A stretch of DNA of 64,000 nucleotides from Leisingera sp. ANG1. Its GTDB lineage: Bacteria > Pseudomonadota > Alphaproteobacteria > Rhodobacterales > Rhodobacteraceae. Where the stretch lies: assembly GCF_000203975.2 (NCBI RefSeq), contig NZ_AFCF02000001.1, positions 310,001-374,000 on the forward strand, in the 5' to 3' direction. Below, in pieces: positions 1-9,539 of the stretch. Positions within the stretch are counted from its first letter, which is position 1. Every line of letters begins with the position of its first letter. Made by a program: the position numbers and the translations under genes. Under the pieces are notes generated by a model, which was not told the origin of the DNA, did no database searches, and was given only the letters and a program-made list of their open reading frames with translations.

Positions 1-738
1 CTTTGAAGCCGCAAATTGCCGGGCGCCCGGTACCAATTCGGCGTATTCGGGCAGGGCGGTCACGCCTTTGCCGGGGGCGTCCGGCAGGATGTCCCGGATC
101 CGGTCCGCATCATTCAGCGCCAGCGAGGTGCGGGCGCGCAGGATCTCTTCCCGCATGTGGCCCGAAAGCTGCAGCGCCATCAGCTTCATGATCGCAATGC
201 TGTCGGCAGGCTGCCAGGGGGCTAGCGGCATCTGAAACAGGAACATTTCCGGCGCGCCGCGGCCCAATGCGTCCTCATTGATTTCCAGCAGCCGGGCGTT
301 CACACCGTCGGCATAGGACTTGAGCGCGGCCAGCGCCTCAGGCGACTGCACTTCTACCGACTGCCGCGCCAGATTGTAGAGATCGAGGCGGCGCAGGTAG
401 GTGTCGGTCTCCACCGTGCGGGTGCCGAAGATTTCCGACAGGCGTCCTTGTGCCGTGCGCCGCATCACTGCCATCTGCCACAGACGGTCCTGCGCGTGGG
501 CGTAGCCTAGGCCGAAATAGACATCTTCATCGCTGGCACCGAAGCTGCCGAAGATATGCGGGACATTGGCGTTGTCGCGCACGATTTCGACAGGCGAGGA
601 GAGGCCGGGCAGTGCCAGCTCCTTGTTGTATTCGGGCAGCGACTGCGAAGCCAGGTAATAGACCAGCGCGGCGGCCAGAACGCTCAGCAGAATCAGGCCC
701 GCAGCAAGGCGCAGCAGCCAGCGGAAAAGAAGTCCCAT
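1..738 (-). CDS. Penicillin acylase family protein (N-terminal part, runs off left edge)
   Basis: Reading the minus strand from an ATG at 738 gives 246 codons open to the edge. The product begins with a hydrophobic anchor or signal segment (about residues 5-30), followed by PVEIVRDNANVPHIFG, the typical start of the alpha chain of penicillin/aculeacin acylase-like Ntn hydrolases, and by GYAHAQDRLWQM, another family hallmark. These enzymes are periplasmic amidases matured by autocleavage. Substrates range from beta-lactams to acyl-homoserine lactones and cannot be told from this part. The catalytic N-terminal Ser of the beta chain lies outside the window. The gene is divergent from the dehydrogenase at 856, with about 117 bp between them for both promoters. 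Confidence 0.85.
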   Translation of the reverse strand, partial: MGLLFRWLLRLAAGLILLSVLAAALVYYLASQSLPEYNKELALPGLSSPVEIVRDNANVPHIFGSFGASDEDVYFGLGYAHAQDRLWQMAVMRRTAQGRLSEIFGTRTVETDTYLRRLDLYNLARQSVEVQSPEALAALKSYADGVNARLLEINEDALGRGAPEMFLFQMPLAPWQPADSIAIMKLMALQLSGHMREEILRARTSLALNDADRIRDILPDAPGKGVTALPEYAELVPGARQFAASK

Positions 739-855
739 CAGCGGTTGTTTTCCCTTGGGTTTTTGTCATTTCCAGCCGCATGGCAGATTGCGCCCCGCGG
801 CGGCGGTGGTAGGGTTGGTGCCAACATATGCGAAGACAGATCAGGGGAAAAGCAG

Positions 856-1731
856 ATGGCAAAAATCGCGTTTCTGGGGCTTGGCGTCATGGGCTATCCG
901 ATGGCGGGGCACCTGCAGGCCGCGGGCCATGAGGTCACCGTCTACAACCGCACCGAGGCCAAGGCCAAGGCCTGGGCCAAGGAGCATGGCGGCCACTTTG
1001 CGGCGACCCCGCGGGCAGCGGCCTCGGGCGCGGAGTTCGTAATGGCCTGTGTCGGCAATGACGATGACCTGCGCTCGGTCTGCCTGGGCGCTGACGGAGC
1101 GTTTGCCGGCATGGCCAAGGGCACGGTTTTTACCGACCACACCACTGTGTCGGCCAAGGTTACGCGCGAACTCTATGGCGCCGCGGCGGAACAGGGGATC
1201 GCGTTTGTCGATGCGCCGATATCCGGCGGCCAGGCGGGAGCGGAGAACGGGGTGCTGTCGGTAATGTGCGGCGGCGATGAGGATGCCTATGCGCGTGCGG
1301 AGCCGGTGATTGATGCCTATGCCCGCATCTGCCGCCGCATCGGCGAGAGCGGCGCCGGGCAGATGACCAAGATGTGCAACCAGATTGCTATTGCCGGTCT
1401 GGTGCAGGGCCTGAGTGAAGCATTGCATTTCGCGGAGAAGGCAGGGCTTGACGGGCGCGCTGTGGTCGAGGTGATCAGCCAGGGCGCGGCGGGCAGCTGG
1501 CAGATGGCCAACCGCTACGAGACCATGCTGGATGATCATTTCGAGCATGGCTTTGCGGTGGACTGGATGCGCAAGGACCTGGGCATCTGCCTGGACGCGG
1601 CAAATGAAACCGGCGCCAGCCTGCCGGTGACGGCGCTGGTCGATCAATTCTACAAGGATGTGCAGAAGATGGGCGGCGGGCGCTGGGACACCTCGTCGCT
1701 GTTCAAGCGGCTGCGCAAGCTGGACGGCTGA
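856..1731 (+). CDS. 3-hydroxyisobutyrate dehydrogenase-type NAD(P)-dependent oxidoreductase
   Basis: A 291-residue protein of the beta-hydroxyacid dehydrogenase family, the usual length. It has the N-terminal Rossmann motif GLGVMGYPMAGHL (8-20), the substrate-binding signature DAPISGGQAGAENG (about 119-132) and the catalytic lysine in GQMTKMCNQ (K172). It should oxidise a short hydroxy acid (3-hydroxyisobutyrate, tartronate semialdehyde or a relative) in the cytoplasm; the exact substrate cannot be read from sequence. The ATG at 856 is chosen because CAGGGGAAA lies just upstream, although the frame stays open further 5'. It is monocistronic and convergent with the SYLF gene, with a palindrome between the two. 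Confidence 0.9.
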   Translation: MAKIAFLGLGVMGYPMAGHLQAAGHEVTVYNRTEAKAKAWAKEHGGHFAATPRAAASGAEFVMACVGNDDDLRSVCLGADGAFAGMAKGTVFTDHTTVSAKVTRELYGAAAEQGIAFVDAPISGGQAGAENGVLSVMCGGDEDAYARAEPVIDAYARICRRIGESGAGQMTKMCNQIAIAGLVQGLSEALHFAEKAGLDGRAVVEVISQGAAGSWQMANRYETMLDDHFEHGFAVDWMRKDLGICLDAANETGASLPVTALVDQFYKDVQKMGGGRWDTSSLFKRLRKLDG

Positions 1732-1739
1732 CATGAAAG

Positions 1740-1763
1740 TGGCCTTTCCAATTGGAAAGGCCA
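1740..1763. terminator. Loop-less perfect palindrome between convergent genes
   Basis: 24 bp of uninterrupted dyad symmetry with half-site TGGCCTTTCCAA, 8 nt after the dehydrogenase stop. It can fold as a hairpin on either transcript, so it probably terminates both converging genes, but no T-run follows. The next bases (1764-1800, CTCC..GAGGATATTTC then purine-rich) resemble the stretch at 19200-19235. Confidence 0.55.
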
Positions 1764-1823
1764 TGCCTCCAGCGAGGATATTTCAAGCCAGAAGAAAAGG
1801 CGGGTTCTGCCGCCTGTTTCCGC

Positions 1824-2399
1824 TTAGGGAATGATACGGGTGTATTTGGTGCCTTCCAGGGTGGCACCCACACGCAGGCCCGCCTGGGCAAAGACCACGG
1901 CCAGCACCGGCGAGGTCAGCGTATTGGTATCGGCCCGCAAAGACTCGCCTTCGTTCATGATGACAAACTCGGCATCGGCGCCAGCTGCCCAGCCCTGCGA
2001 GCGGCGGAAGCCGGACAGCGCGTCCTGGGTCATGAAAAACAGCACGTGGGCATATTGCTGGGCGCCGATTTGAATGCCGGCATTGCCCTTGTAGGTGGCG
2101 TAGTAGTCGACGGTCACATCATTGATCCGCAGCGCACCGCGGCCATAGGCGCCGCCAAAGACAAAGCCCGCCTCAGTCACCAGCGGCATCACCAGCATGC
2201 CGGAAGCCTTGTCCGCCAGGGTGCGGGTATTGGGGTACTGGTTGTACATATGGTTCAGCGTGGCATCGACACGGGCGTCGATGGTGGCTGCGTTTGTGTT
2301 GCCGACGCCGTTGCCGCAGGCGGCAGTCACGCCTGCGCCGGCCAAAGCGGTCAGGGCAAAACCGCGGCGGGTCATGCGGGTAGAGGAATTATCGCTCAT
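1824..2399 (-). CDS. SYLF (YSC84-like) domain lipoprotein
   Basis: 191 residues. The N-terminus carries twin arginines (TRRGFALTALAGAG, 9-23) and a lipobox-like TAAC (Cys28), so an exported, perhaps Tat-dependent, lipoprotein is likely. The rest fits the bacterial SYLF/YSC84 fold: a segment with KASGMLVMPLVTEAGFVFGGAYGRGAL, then YYATYKGNAGIQIGAQQYAHVLFF, and a C-terminal half of beta strands ending in EGTKYTRIIP. Eukaryotic SYLF proteins bind phosphoinositides and actin; the bacterial role is unknown. A leader containing GCGG-rich repeats and SD-like sequence precedes the ATG at 2399. It stands alone between convergent and upstream genes. Confidence 0.8.
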   Translation of the reverse strand: MSDNSSTRMTRRGFALTALAGAGVTAACGNGVGNTNAATIDARVDATLNHMYNQYPNTRTLADKASGMLVMPLVTEAGFVFGGAYGRGALRINDVTVDYYATYKGNAGIQIGAQQYAHVLFFMTQDALSGFRRSQGWAAGADAEFVIMNEGESLRADTNTLTSPVLAVVFAQAGLRVGATLEGTKYTRIIP

Positions 2400-2549
2400 T
2401 TTTCAGGTGCCTGTAATGAATTGCTCCAAGGCCGGTTTGGTCCGGCTCTGGGCAGGGTTATACGCGGAAAACCGCTGCCTGTCATCCGCTGCAAAGGCAG
2501 ATATTGGCGGCTTCCCGCTGAAGTGATCATCACCGCCTGGCTTGGCGGC

Positions 2550-3548
<999 letters not shown>

Positions 3549-3730
3549 GGCGGTCTCTCGTTTTGGCTGGCCCATGGGTGGCATGGAAGCCGCCCCGGGA
3601 ACAAGAGGCACATTCGCCGCGCCGGGAAACTTGTGCGCCCTGCGGGCTTGCCTGCGGGCGCTTCCCGGTTGATATAGGGCCGGTTACAAGAAAAGGCCCC
3701 AAGGGCCGGCAGCGGCAGACGGGGGCTTGA

Positions 3731-4252
3731 GTGGATCTTCTCGAAATTATCTATGAGATGATTGACCTGCGGTCTTTCTCCAACCTGTGGTACTGGATTT
3801 CGCTGGCTGTCCTGTGGTCCTCTGCCAGCCATTGGATTCTGGGCGTTCCTTACGACATGGTCTACCGGGCGCGCCGCCGCGGCGGCCAGGCGGAGCGGGA
3901 CCTGGAGGATATCACCCGGGTCAACGTGAACCGGATGCTCTATATCGCTGAGGTCTCGGGGCCGTGGATTGTGGCGCTGGCCTGTTTCGTGCTGTCGGCA
4001 CTGGCGACGCTTGGGTTTGTGTATCTGATGGAGATCGCCCAGGCGGTGTTCCTGCTGGCCTTTCCGATGTCGGTTGTGGGGCTGATCAGCTTTTTCACCG
4101 CCCGCCGGATCGCGCGGGAGCAGGCCGCGGGGGAGGATCTGCGCAGGCGGCTGGCGTTTTGCCGTCTCTACATTCAGTTTGTCGGAACGGTCTCCATTCT
4201 GGTCACGGCGTTCTGGGGGATGTACCAGAACCTGGCAATCGGAGCCCTGTAA
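3731..4252 (+). CDS. Four-helix integral membrane protein of unknown function
   Basis: 173 residues from a GTG start. At least three to four hydrophobic helices are visible (about 17-40, 77-97, 100-123, 148-168), separated by an Arg-rich cytoplasmic loop (YRARRRGGQAERDLEDITR) and a second basic segment (FTARRIAREQ). Similar roseobacter proteins have been given names linking them to the SUF system, but I see no domain supporting that and make no functional call. It lies between divergent hemB and mfd (42 bp upstream of mfd) and could be cotranscribed with mfd. Confidence 0.75.
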   Translation: MDLLEIIYEMIDLRSFSNLWYWISLAVLWSSASHWILGVPYDMVYRARRRGGQAERDLEDITRVNVNRMLYIAEVSGPWIVALACFVLSALATLGFVYLMEIAQAVFLLAFPMSVVGLISFFTARRIAREQAAGEDLRRRLAFCRLYIQFVGTVSILVTAFWGMYQNLAIGAL

Positions 4253-4294
4253 GACCCGGGGCCATCCCGGAGGAAGTCCCGGAAAGGAAACCGT

Positions 4295-7200
4295 ATGACA
4301 CAGCGTGCAATCACCATGGGCGGCGCGCCCGAAGGGTTTGACGCCCGGCTGATCCTGAAGGAAGTGCAGAAATCCGGGGCACCGGTGATGCATGTGGCCC
4401 GCGATGACAAGCGGATGGAGGCGATGCGCGCGGCATTGGCCTTCTTTGCGCCGGATATGCCGGTATTTGTGTTTCCGGGCTGGGACTGCCTGCCCTATGA
4501 CCGGGTGTCGCCCAATGCGGACATCTCCGCGGCGCGGATGGCCGCGCTGGCGGCGCTGGTGCACCAGATGCCCAAGCAGTTCGTGCTGCTGACCACGCTC
4601 AATGCCGCCAGCCAGCGGGTGCCCGCGCGCGAAGTGCTGCGCGAGGCGGCCTTTACCGCCCGCGTCGGCTACCAGGTGGATGAAGATGCGCTGCGCAACT
4701 TCCTGGTTCGTATGGGGTTTTCCCAAAGTCCCACGGTGATGGAGCCGGGCGACTATGCCATTCGCGGTGGTATCATCGACATTTTTCCGCCGGGCGAAAG
4801 CGGCCCGGTGCGGCTGGACCTGTTCGGCGATGTGCTGGATGGCGCCCGCCGCTTTGACCCCGCCACCCAGCGCACCACCGAAAAGCTGGAAGTGGTGGAG
4901 CTTGCACCGGTTTCTGAGGTGATCCTGGACGAGGCGGCGATCACCCGGTTCCGCCAGAACTACCGGATTGAGTTTGGCGCGGCTGGCACTGATGATCCGC
5001 TCTATGAGGCCGTCAGTGCAGGGCGAAAGCACCAGGGGATCGAACACTGGCTGCCGTTCTTTCATGAGAAGCTGGAAACGCTGTTCGACTACCTGCCGCA
5101 GGCGACTGTCACGCTGGACGATCAGATGACGCCCGCGCGGCTGGCGCGCTGGGACAGCATCGAGGACCAGTACGGCACCCGCAAACACGCCTTGGAGCAA
5201 AAAGGGCGGATCGACACAGTCTATAAACCGACACCGCCGGGCTTGCTGTATCTGGATGATGCGGCATGGGAGGCAGCAGTTTCGGACATGCGGGTGGTGC
5301 AATTCCACCCGCTTCCGCAGGCCTCCGGTCCCGGTGTGGCGGATGCGGGCGGGCGCATCGGGCGCAACTTTGCACCGGAACGGCAGCAGGAAAACATCAG
5401 CCTTTTCGGTGCCTTGGCGGCACATATTAAGTCCCGGATGCAAGAGGGACCAGTCCTCATCGCCTCCTATTCCGAAGGCGCGCGGGAACGTTTGACCGGG
5501 CTGATCGAGGATGAGGGATTGGCTGAAGCGATTCCGCTGATGGATGGCACCCGCATCGGCAAATCCGGCCTGCATCTGGCTGTTTGGGCACTGGAACACG
5601 GGTTCGAAGCCCCGGACATGACAGTGATCGCGGAACAGGATGTGCTGGGCGACCGGCTGATCCGGGCGCCGAAGAAACGCCGCAAGGCAGAGAACTTCCT
5701 GACCGAAACCCAATCGCTGACTCCCGGCGATCTGGTGGTGCACGTAGACCACGGCATTGGCCGCTACAAGGGGCTGGAAGTGGTGACTGCAGCGGGCGCG
5801 GCGCATGAATGCATCCTGCTGGAATACGCCGAACAGGCGAAGCTGTACCTGCCGGTCGAAAACATCGAGCTTCTGTCCAAATACGGACACGACGAAGGGC
5901 TGCTGGACCGGCTCGGCGGCGGCGCCTGGCAGGCGAAGAAAGCCAAGCTGAAGGAACGCATCCGTGAGATGGCGGACAAGCTGATCCGCATTGCCGCCGA
6001 ACGCGCCCTGCGCAAGGCACCGGTGATGGATCCGCCGCCGCACGCGTGGGAGGAGTTCTCGGCCCGCTTCCCCTATCAGGAGACCGACGACCAGCTGCGC
6101 GCCATCGAGGATGTGATGGAGGACCTGCACTCCGGCCAGCCGATGGACCGGCTGATCTGCGGCGACGTCGGCTTTGGCAAGACAGAGGTGGCGATGCGCG
6201 CGGCCTTTGTTGCTGCGATGTCGGGCCTGCAGGTTGCGGTGGTTGCGCCGACTACGCTGCTGGCGCGCCAGCATGCCGCGTCTTTTGCCGAACGGTTCCG
6301 CGGTTTCCCTTTGCAGGTCAGGCAGTTGTCGCGCTTTGTTAGCACCAAGGAAGCGAGCCAAACCCGCGAAGGGCTGGCCAAGGGCACCGTCGACATCGTG
6401 GTCGGCACCCACGCGGTGCTGGCCAAGAACATCAAGTTCCAGAACCTCGGTCTGTTGATCATCGACGAAGAACAACACTTTGGCGTGGCCCATAAGGAGC
6501 GGCTGAAACAGCTGCGCAGCGACATCCATGTGCTGACGCTGACGGCAACCCCGATCCCGCGGACCTTGCAGCTTTCCCTGACCGGAGTGCGGGATCTCTC
6601 GATCATCGGCACGCCCCCGGTGGACCGTCTGGCAATCCGCACCTACGTCAGCGAATTCGATACCGTTACGATCCGCGAGGCACTGTTGCGCGAGCATTAC
6701 CGCGGCGGCCAGAGCTTCTATGTGGTGCCGCGGATCACTGATCTGCCAGACGTCGAGGCGTTCCTGAAGGCACAGCTGCCGGAGCTGACTTACGTGGTGG
6801 CTCATGGCCAGATGGCGGCGGGGGAGCTCGACGACCGGATGAACGCCTTCTACGACGGCAAATACGATGTGCTGCTGGCCACCACGATTGTCGAAAGCGG
6901 CCTCGATATTCCGACCGCCAACACCATGGTGGTGCACCGGGCTGACATGTTCGGCCTGTCGCAGCTATACCAGATCCGCGGCCGCGTCGGGCGCTCCAAG
7001 ACCCGCGCCTATGCCTATCTCACCACCAAACCGCGCCAGCGGTTGACCCCGGCGGCAGAGAAGCGGCTGCGGGTACTCGGATCGCTCGACACGCTGGGCG
7101 CAGGCTTCACCCTCGCCTCGCAAGACCTTGATATCCGGGGTGCCGGCAACCTTCTGGGTGAGGAACAGTCCGGCCAGATGCGTGACGTTGGCTATGAGCT

Positions 7201-7747
7201 CTACCAGTCGATGCTGGAAGAGGCGATTGCCAAGATCAAGGCGGGTGAGATGGAGGGCTTGTCGGATGCCGACGAGCAATGGGCGCCGCAGATCAACCTG
7301 GGCGTTCCGGTGCTGATACCCGGGGATTACGTGCCGGATCTGGATGTGCGCCTGGGCCTCTACCGCCGCCTGTCGTCACTGTCGACCAAGGTAGAGCTGG
7401 AAGGCTTCGCGGCCGAGCTGATCGACCGTTTCGGAAAGCTGCCCAAGGAAGTGAACACGCTGATGCTGGTGGTCCGGATCAAGGCGATGTGCAAACGCGC
7501 AGGCATCGCCAAGATGGACGGCGGGCCGAAGGGCGCGACAATTCAGTTCCACAACGACAAATTTGCCTCGCCGCAGGGGCTGGTGGAGTTCATCCAGGGT
7601 CAGAACGGCCTGGCCAAGGTGAAGGACAACAAGATCGTCGTGCGCCGCGACTGGAAGAAAGATGCCGACAAGATCAAGGGCGCCTTTGCTATCGCACGCG
7701 ACCTGGCGGAAAAGGTCGTGGCCGAGAAAAAGAAGGCGAAGGCTTGA
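4295..7747 (+). CDS. mfd: Transcription-repair coupling factor
   Basis: 1150 residues, full length. Mfd removes RNA polymerase stalled at DNA lesions and recruits UvrA. In order: UvrB-like N-terminal module (about 1-330, with FVFPGWDCLPYDRVSPN and the GGIIDIFPPG segment), RNAP-interaction domain (around LTPGDLVVHVDHGIGRYKGLE), RecG-like translocase with Walker A GDVGFGKTEVAMR (about 622-632), the DEEQ box in IIDEEQHFGVAHKERLK (about 721), TLTATPIPRTL, TTIVESGLDIPTANT and QLYQIRGRVGRSK, and a C-terminal regulatory domain from about 1000. GGAAAGG precedes the ATG. Its 3' end meets the TPR gene head-on across two tandem palindromes. Confidence 0.97.
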   Translation: MTQRAITMGGAPEGFDARLILKEVQKSGAPVMHVARDDKRMEAMRAALAFFAPDMPVFVFPGWDCLPYDRVSPNADISAARMAALAALVHQMPKQFVLLTTLNAASQRVPAREVLREAAFTARVGYQVDEDALRNFLVRMGFSQSPTVMEPGDYAIRGGIIDIFPPGESGPVRLDLFGDVLDGARRFDPATQRTTEKLEVVELAPVSEVILDEAAITRFRQNYRIEFGAAGTDDPLYEAVSAGRKHQGIEHWLPFFHEKLETLFDYLPQATVTLDDQMTPARLARWDSIEDQYGTRKHALEQKGRIDTVYKPTPPGLLYLDDAAWEAAVSDMRVVQFHPLPQASGPGVADAGGRIGRNFAPERQQENISLFGALAAHIKSRMQEGPVLIASYSEGARERLTGLIEDEGLAEAIPLMDGTRIGKSGLHLAVWALEHGFEAPDMTVIAEQDVLGDRLIRAPKKRRKAENFLTETQSLTPGDLVVHVDHGIGRYKGLEVVTAAGAAHECILLEYAEQAKLYLPVENIELLSKYGHDEGLLDRLGGGAWQAKKAKLKERIREMADKLIRIAAERALRKAPVMDPPPHAWEEFSARFPYQETDDQLRAIEDVMEDLHSGQPMDRLICGDVGFGKTEVAMRAAFVAAMSGLQVAVVAPTTLLARQHAASFAERFRGFPLQVRQLSRFVSTKEASQTREGLAKGTVDIVVGTHAVLAKNIKFQNLGLLIIDEEQHFGVAHKERLKQLRSDIHVLTLTATPIPRTLQLSLTGVRDLSIIGTPPVDRLAIRTYVSEFDTVTIREALLREHYRGGQSFYVVPRITDLPDVEAFLKAQLPELTYVVAHGQMAAGELDDRMNAFYDGKYDVLLATTIVESGLDIPTANTMVVHRADMFGLSQLYQIRGRVGRSKTRAYAYLTTKPRQRLTPAAEKRLRVLGSLDTLGAGFTLASQDLDIRGAGNLLGEEQSGQMRDVGYELYQSMLEEAIAKIKAGEMEGLSDADEQWAPQINLGVPVLIPGDYVPDLDVRLGLYRRLSSLSTKVELEGFAAELIDRFGKLPKEVNTLMLVVRIKAMCKRAGIAKMDGGPKGATIQFHNDKFASPQGLVEFIQGQNGLAKVKDNKIVVRRDWKKDADKIKGAFAIARDLAEKVVAEKKKAKA

Positions 7748-7755
7748 GTTTAAGC

Positions 7756-7803
7756 GCCAAGGAAATTCGAATTTCCTTGGCAAATTTCTTCGCAAGAAAT
7801 TTG
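7756..7803. terminator. Two tandem perfect palindromes between convergent genes
   Basis: The 57-bp gap between mfd and the TPR gene is nearly filled by two palindromes. The first (7756-7781) is 26 bp with half-site GCCAAGGAAATTC and no loop. The second (7781-7803) is CAAATTTCTT, CGC, then its complement. Together they can form two hairpins on either strand and should end both transcripts; the second carries U-rich arms. Confidence 0.65.
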
Positions 7804-7804
7804 C

Positions 7805-9478
7805 TCAGCCGCAGCAGGGGGTGGGCGTCATAGCTGCCTGAGCACAGAAACAGGAGGCGCCCACGGCCTGGTCAGCCCGCGCCAGCGCCAGGTCCAGCTG
7901 CTGTTTAATGTGCCTGATTTCAACGCTTTCGCCGCGGGCCTTCAGGCAATCATGCAGCCCCTTCAGGCTCCAGATATTGCCAGGATGCACAGAGGCGCGA
8001 GACAAGGTATCGTCCAGCCCAAGGTCCGCGCGATAGACGGCCTCGGCTTCCTCAGCGTGGCCCTGTTCGAACAGCAGCGCCCCCAGCGCGTGGCGGGTGG
8101 GCTGCATCCAGCCCCAGGGTTCGTCATAGGGCAGATTGTCGTCCAGCTCCGCCGAGCGGCGCAGGTGGGTGAAGGCCGCGTCATAGTTCTGCTTTCGGTA
8201 TTCAATTTCCCCGCGCAGCATTTCTGATGCGATTTCAAGCAGATCAACGACCTTGTTGTTGTGCAGCCGGCGGCTGTCCGGCACCCGGGACTTGGCTGCC
8301 AGAAACAACTGCTCCTCCGCGTCAGCCTGTGCCACCCGGCCCGTCGCGGCATAGGCGATGGCACGCGCGTAATGGGTGTTGGCTGTCAAGGTGCAGTAAA
8401 GGTCCTGATCTTCCGGCAGCTCCAGCGCCATCGCCTCCTCCCAGCGCCCGAAGCGGACCAGGATATGCGGGTGCATCGCCAGGTAGCTCTCAAAGAAATC
8501 CGCAATGGGCGGGCTTTCGACCAGCAGCATTTCCGGCGGGGTGGTGTCCAGAATCCCCTGATTGGCCGCCAGCGCCGGTTCCAGCTGGCCCAGGAACATC
8601 GCGCCGTAAATAACGAAATGGTAGTTGTGCTGGCGGTAGCCGGTGTAGATGTTGAACGCGCCTTCGCGTTCATAGAATTTCAGGTCCGCCTCGGTCGCTT
8701 TCTGGTTCCAGTAAACCACACTGCGGTAGTCGCCGCACAGCACGTCGATATGGGTCGGCATATGCACCAGGTGACCCGCGTCCGGAACCAGTGTGCGCAG
8801 GGCATCGGCGGCCTTCAGCGCCTTTTCGGGCACGGGCGACATTTCCATCAGATGCACGTAGAGGTGCAGCAGCCCCGGGTGCTGCATCGCCGCCGGATCA
8901 CTGTTCATCGCCCATTCCAGCACCTCCTGCGCCTCCAGCGTGGCGGCACCTTCGGCGGGCTCGCCGGTCTTCAGGTCCCACATCTTCCAGGGCGTCAGGT
9001 TCAGCAGGCTCTCGGCATAGACCGTGCGCAGGTCCAGATGATCCGGGCAGGCGGCAAAGGCCGTGCGCATCGCCTCGGCAAAGTCATAGTCCCAGGCGTG
9101 CATGTCCTCACCCGGCTCGCGCTGGGGATAGCGGGTTTGAATGGCGCGGATCAGCAGTTGTTCGGCCTCTGTACAGCCTTCTATGCAGGCCAGGGCGGAT
9201 TGCGCCGCGTCAAAGGCTTCGGCCAGCGCTTCGGCCCGGCTTTTGGCGTCGCGCAGATCCCAGGGCAGGTTGTAATTCGGACCGGCCGCATAGGCAGCAC
9301 CCCAATGGGCCATGGCGCAGTCCGGGTCGTGTTCCAGCGCGCGGCGAAAGCAGGCGATGGCTTCTTCGTGGTTGTAGCCATAGGTCCAGACCAGTCCCCG
9401 GTCGAACCAGAGCTGCGCCACAGGCGAAGCGGTTGTCACCTGGCAGGAATAACTGCCGAGATCGTAATCATAGCCCAT
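7805..9478 (-). CDS. Tetratricopeptide-repeat protein
   Basis: 557 residues from the ATG at 9478, which follows GGGGAGG by 8 nt; an in-frame upstream start at 9499 has no such site. TPR-like helical pairs are seen at the N-terminus (AQLWFDRGLVWTYGYNHEEAIACFRRALEHDPDCAMAHWGAAYA) and C-terminus (ALGALLFEQGHAEEAEAVYRADLG). The middle holds HMPTHIDVLCGDYRSVVYWNQKATEAD and a YTGYRQHNYHFVIYGAMFLG segment. The C-terminus ends in a Cys-rich tail (CFCAQAAMTPTPCCG). No signal peptide is evident, so cytoplasmic. The function is unknown beyond a scaffold role. It follows the efflux gene by 61 bp on the same strand and may be cotranscribed. Confidence 0.8.
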   Translation of the reverse strand: MGYDYDLGSYSCQVTTASPVAQLWFDRGLVWTYGYNHEEAIACFRRALEHDPDCAMAHWGAAYAAGPNYNLPWDLRDAKSRAEALAEAFDAAQSALACIEGCTEAEQLLIRAIQTRYPQREPGEDMHAWDYDFAEAMRTAFAACPDHLDLRTVYAESLLNLTPWKMWDLKTGEPAEGAATLEAQEVLEWAMNSDPAAMQHPGLLHLYVHLMEMSPVPEKALKAADALRTLVPDAGHLVHMPTHIDVLCGDYRSVVYWNQKATEADLKFYEREGAFNIYTGYRQHNYHFVIYGAMFLGQLEPALAANQGILDTTPPEMLLVESPPIADFFESYLAMHPHILVRFGRWEEAMALELPEDQDLYCTLTANTHYARAIAYAATGRVAQADAEEQLFLAAKSRVPDSRRLHNNKVVDLLEIASEMLRGEIEYRKQNYDAAFTHLRRSAELDDNLPYDEPWGWMQPTRHALGALLFEQGHAEEAEAVYRADLGLDDTLSRASVHPGNIWSLKGLHDCLKARGESVEIRHIKQQLDLALARADQAVGASCFCAQAAMTPTPCCG

Positions 9479-9539
9479 GAAAAAAACCTCCCCATTCACA
9501 TGGGAAGGTTAGGGAGCGGCCAGGTTGCGGGCAAGGCGC

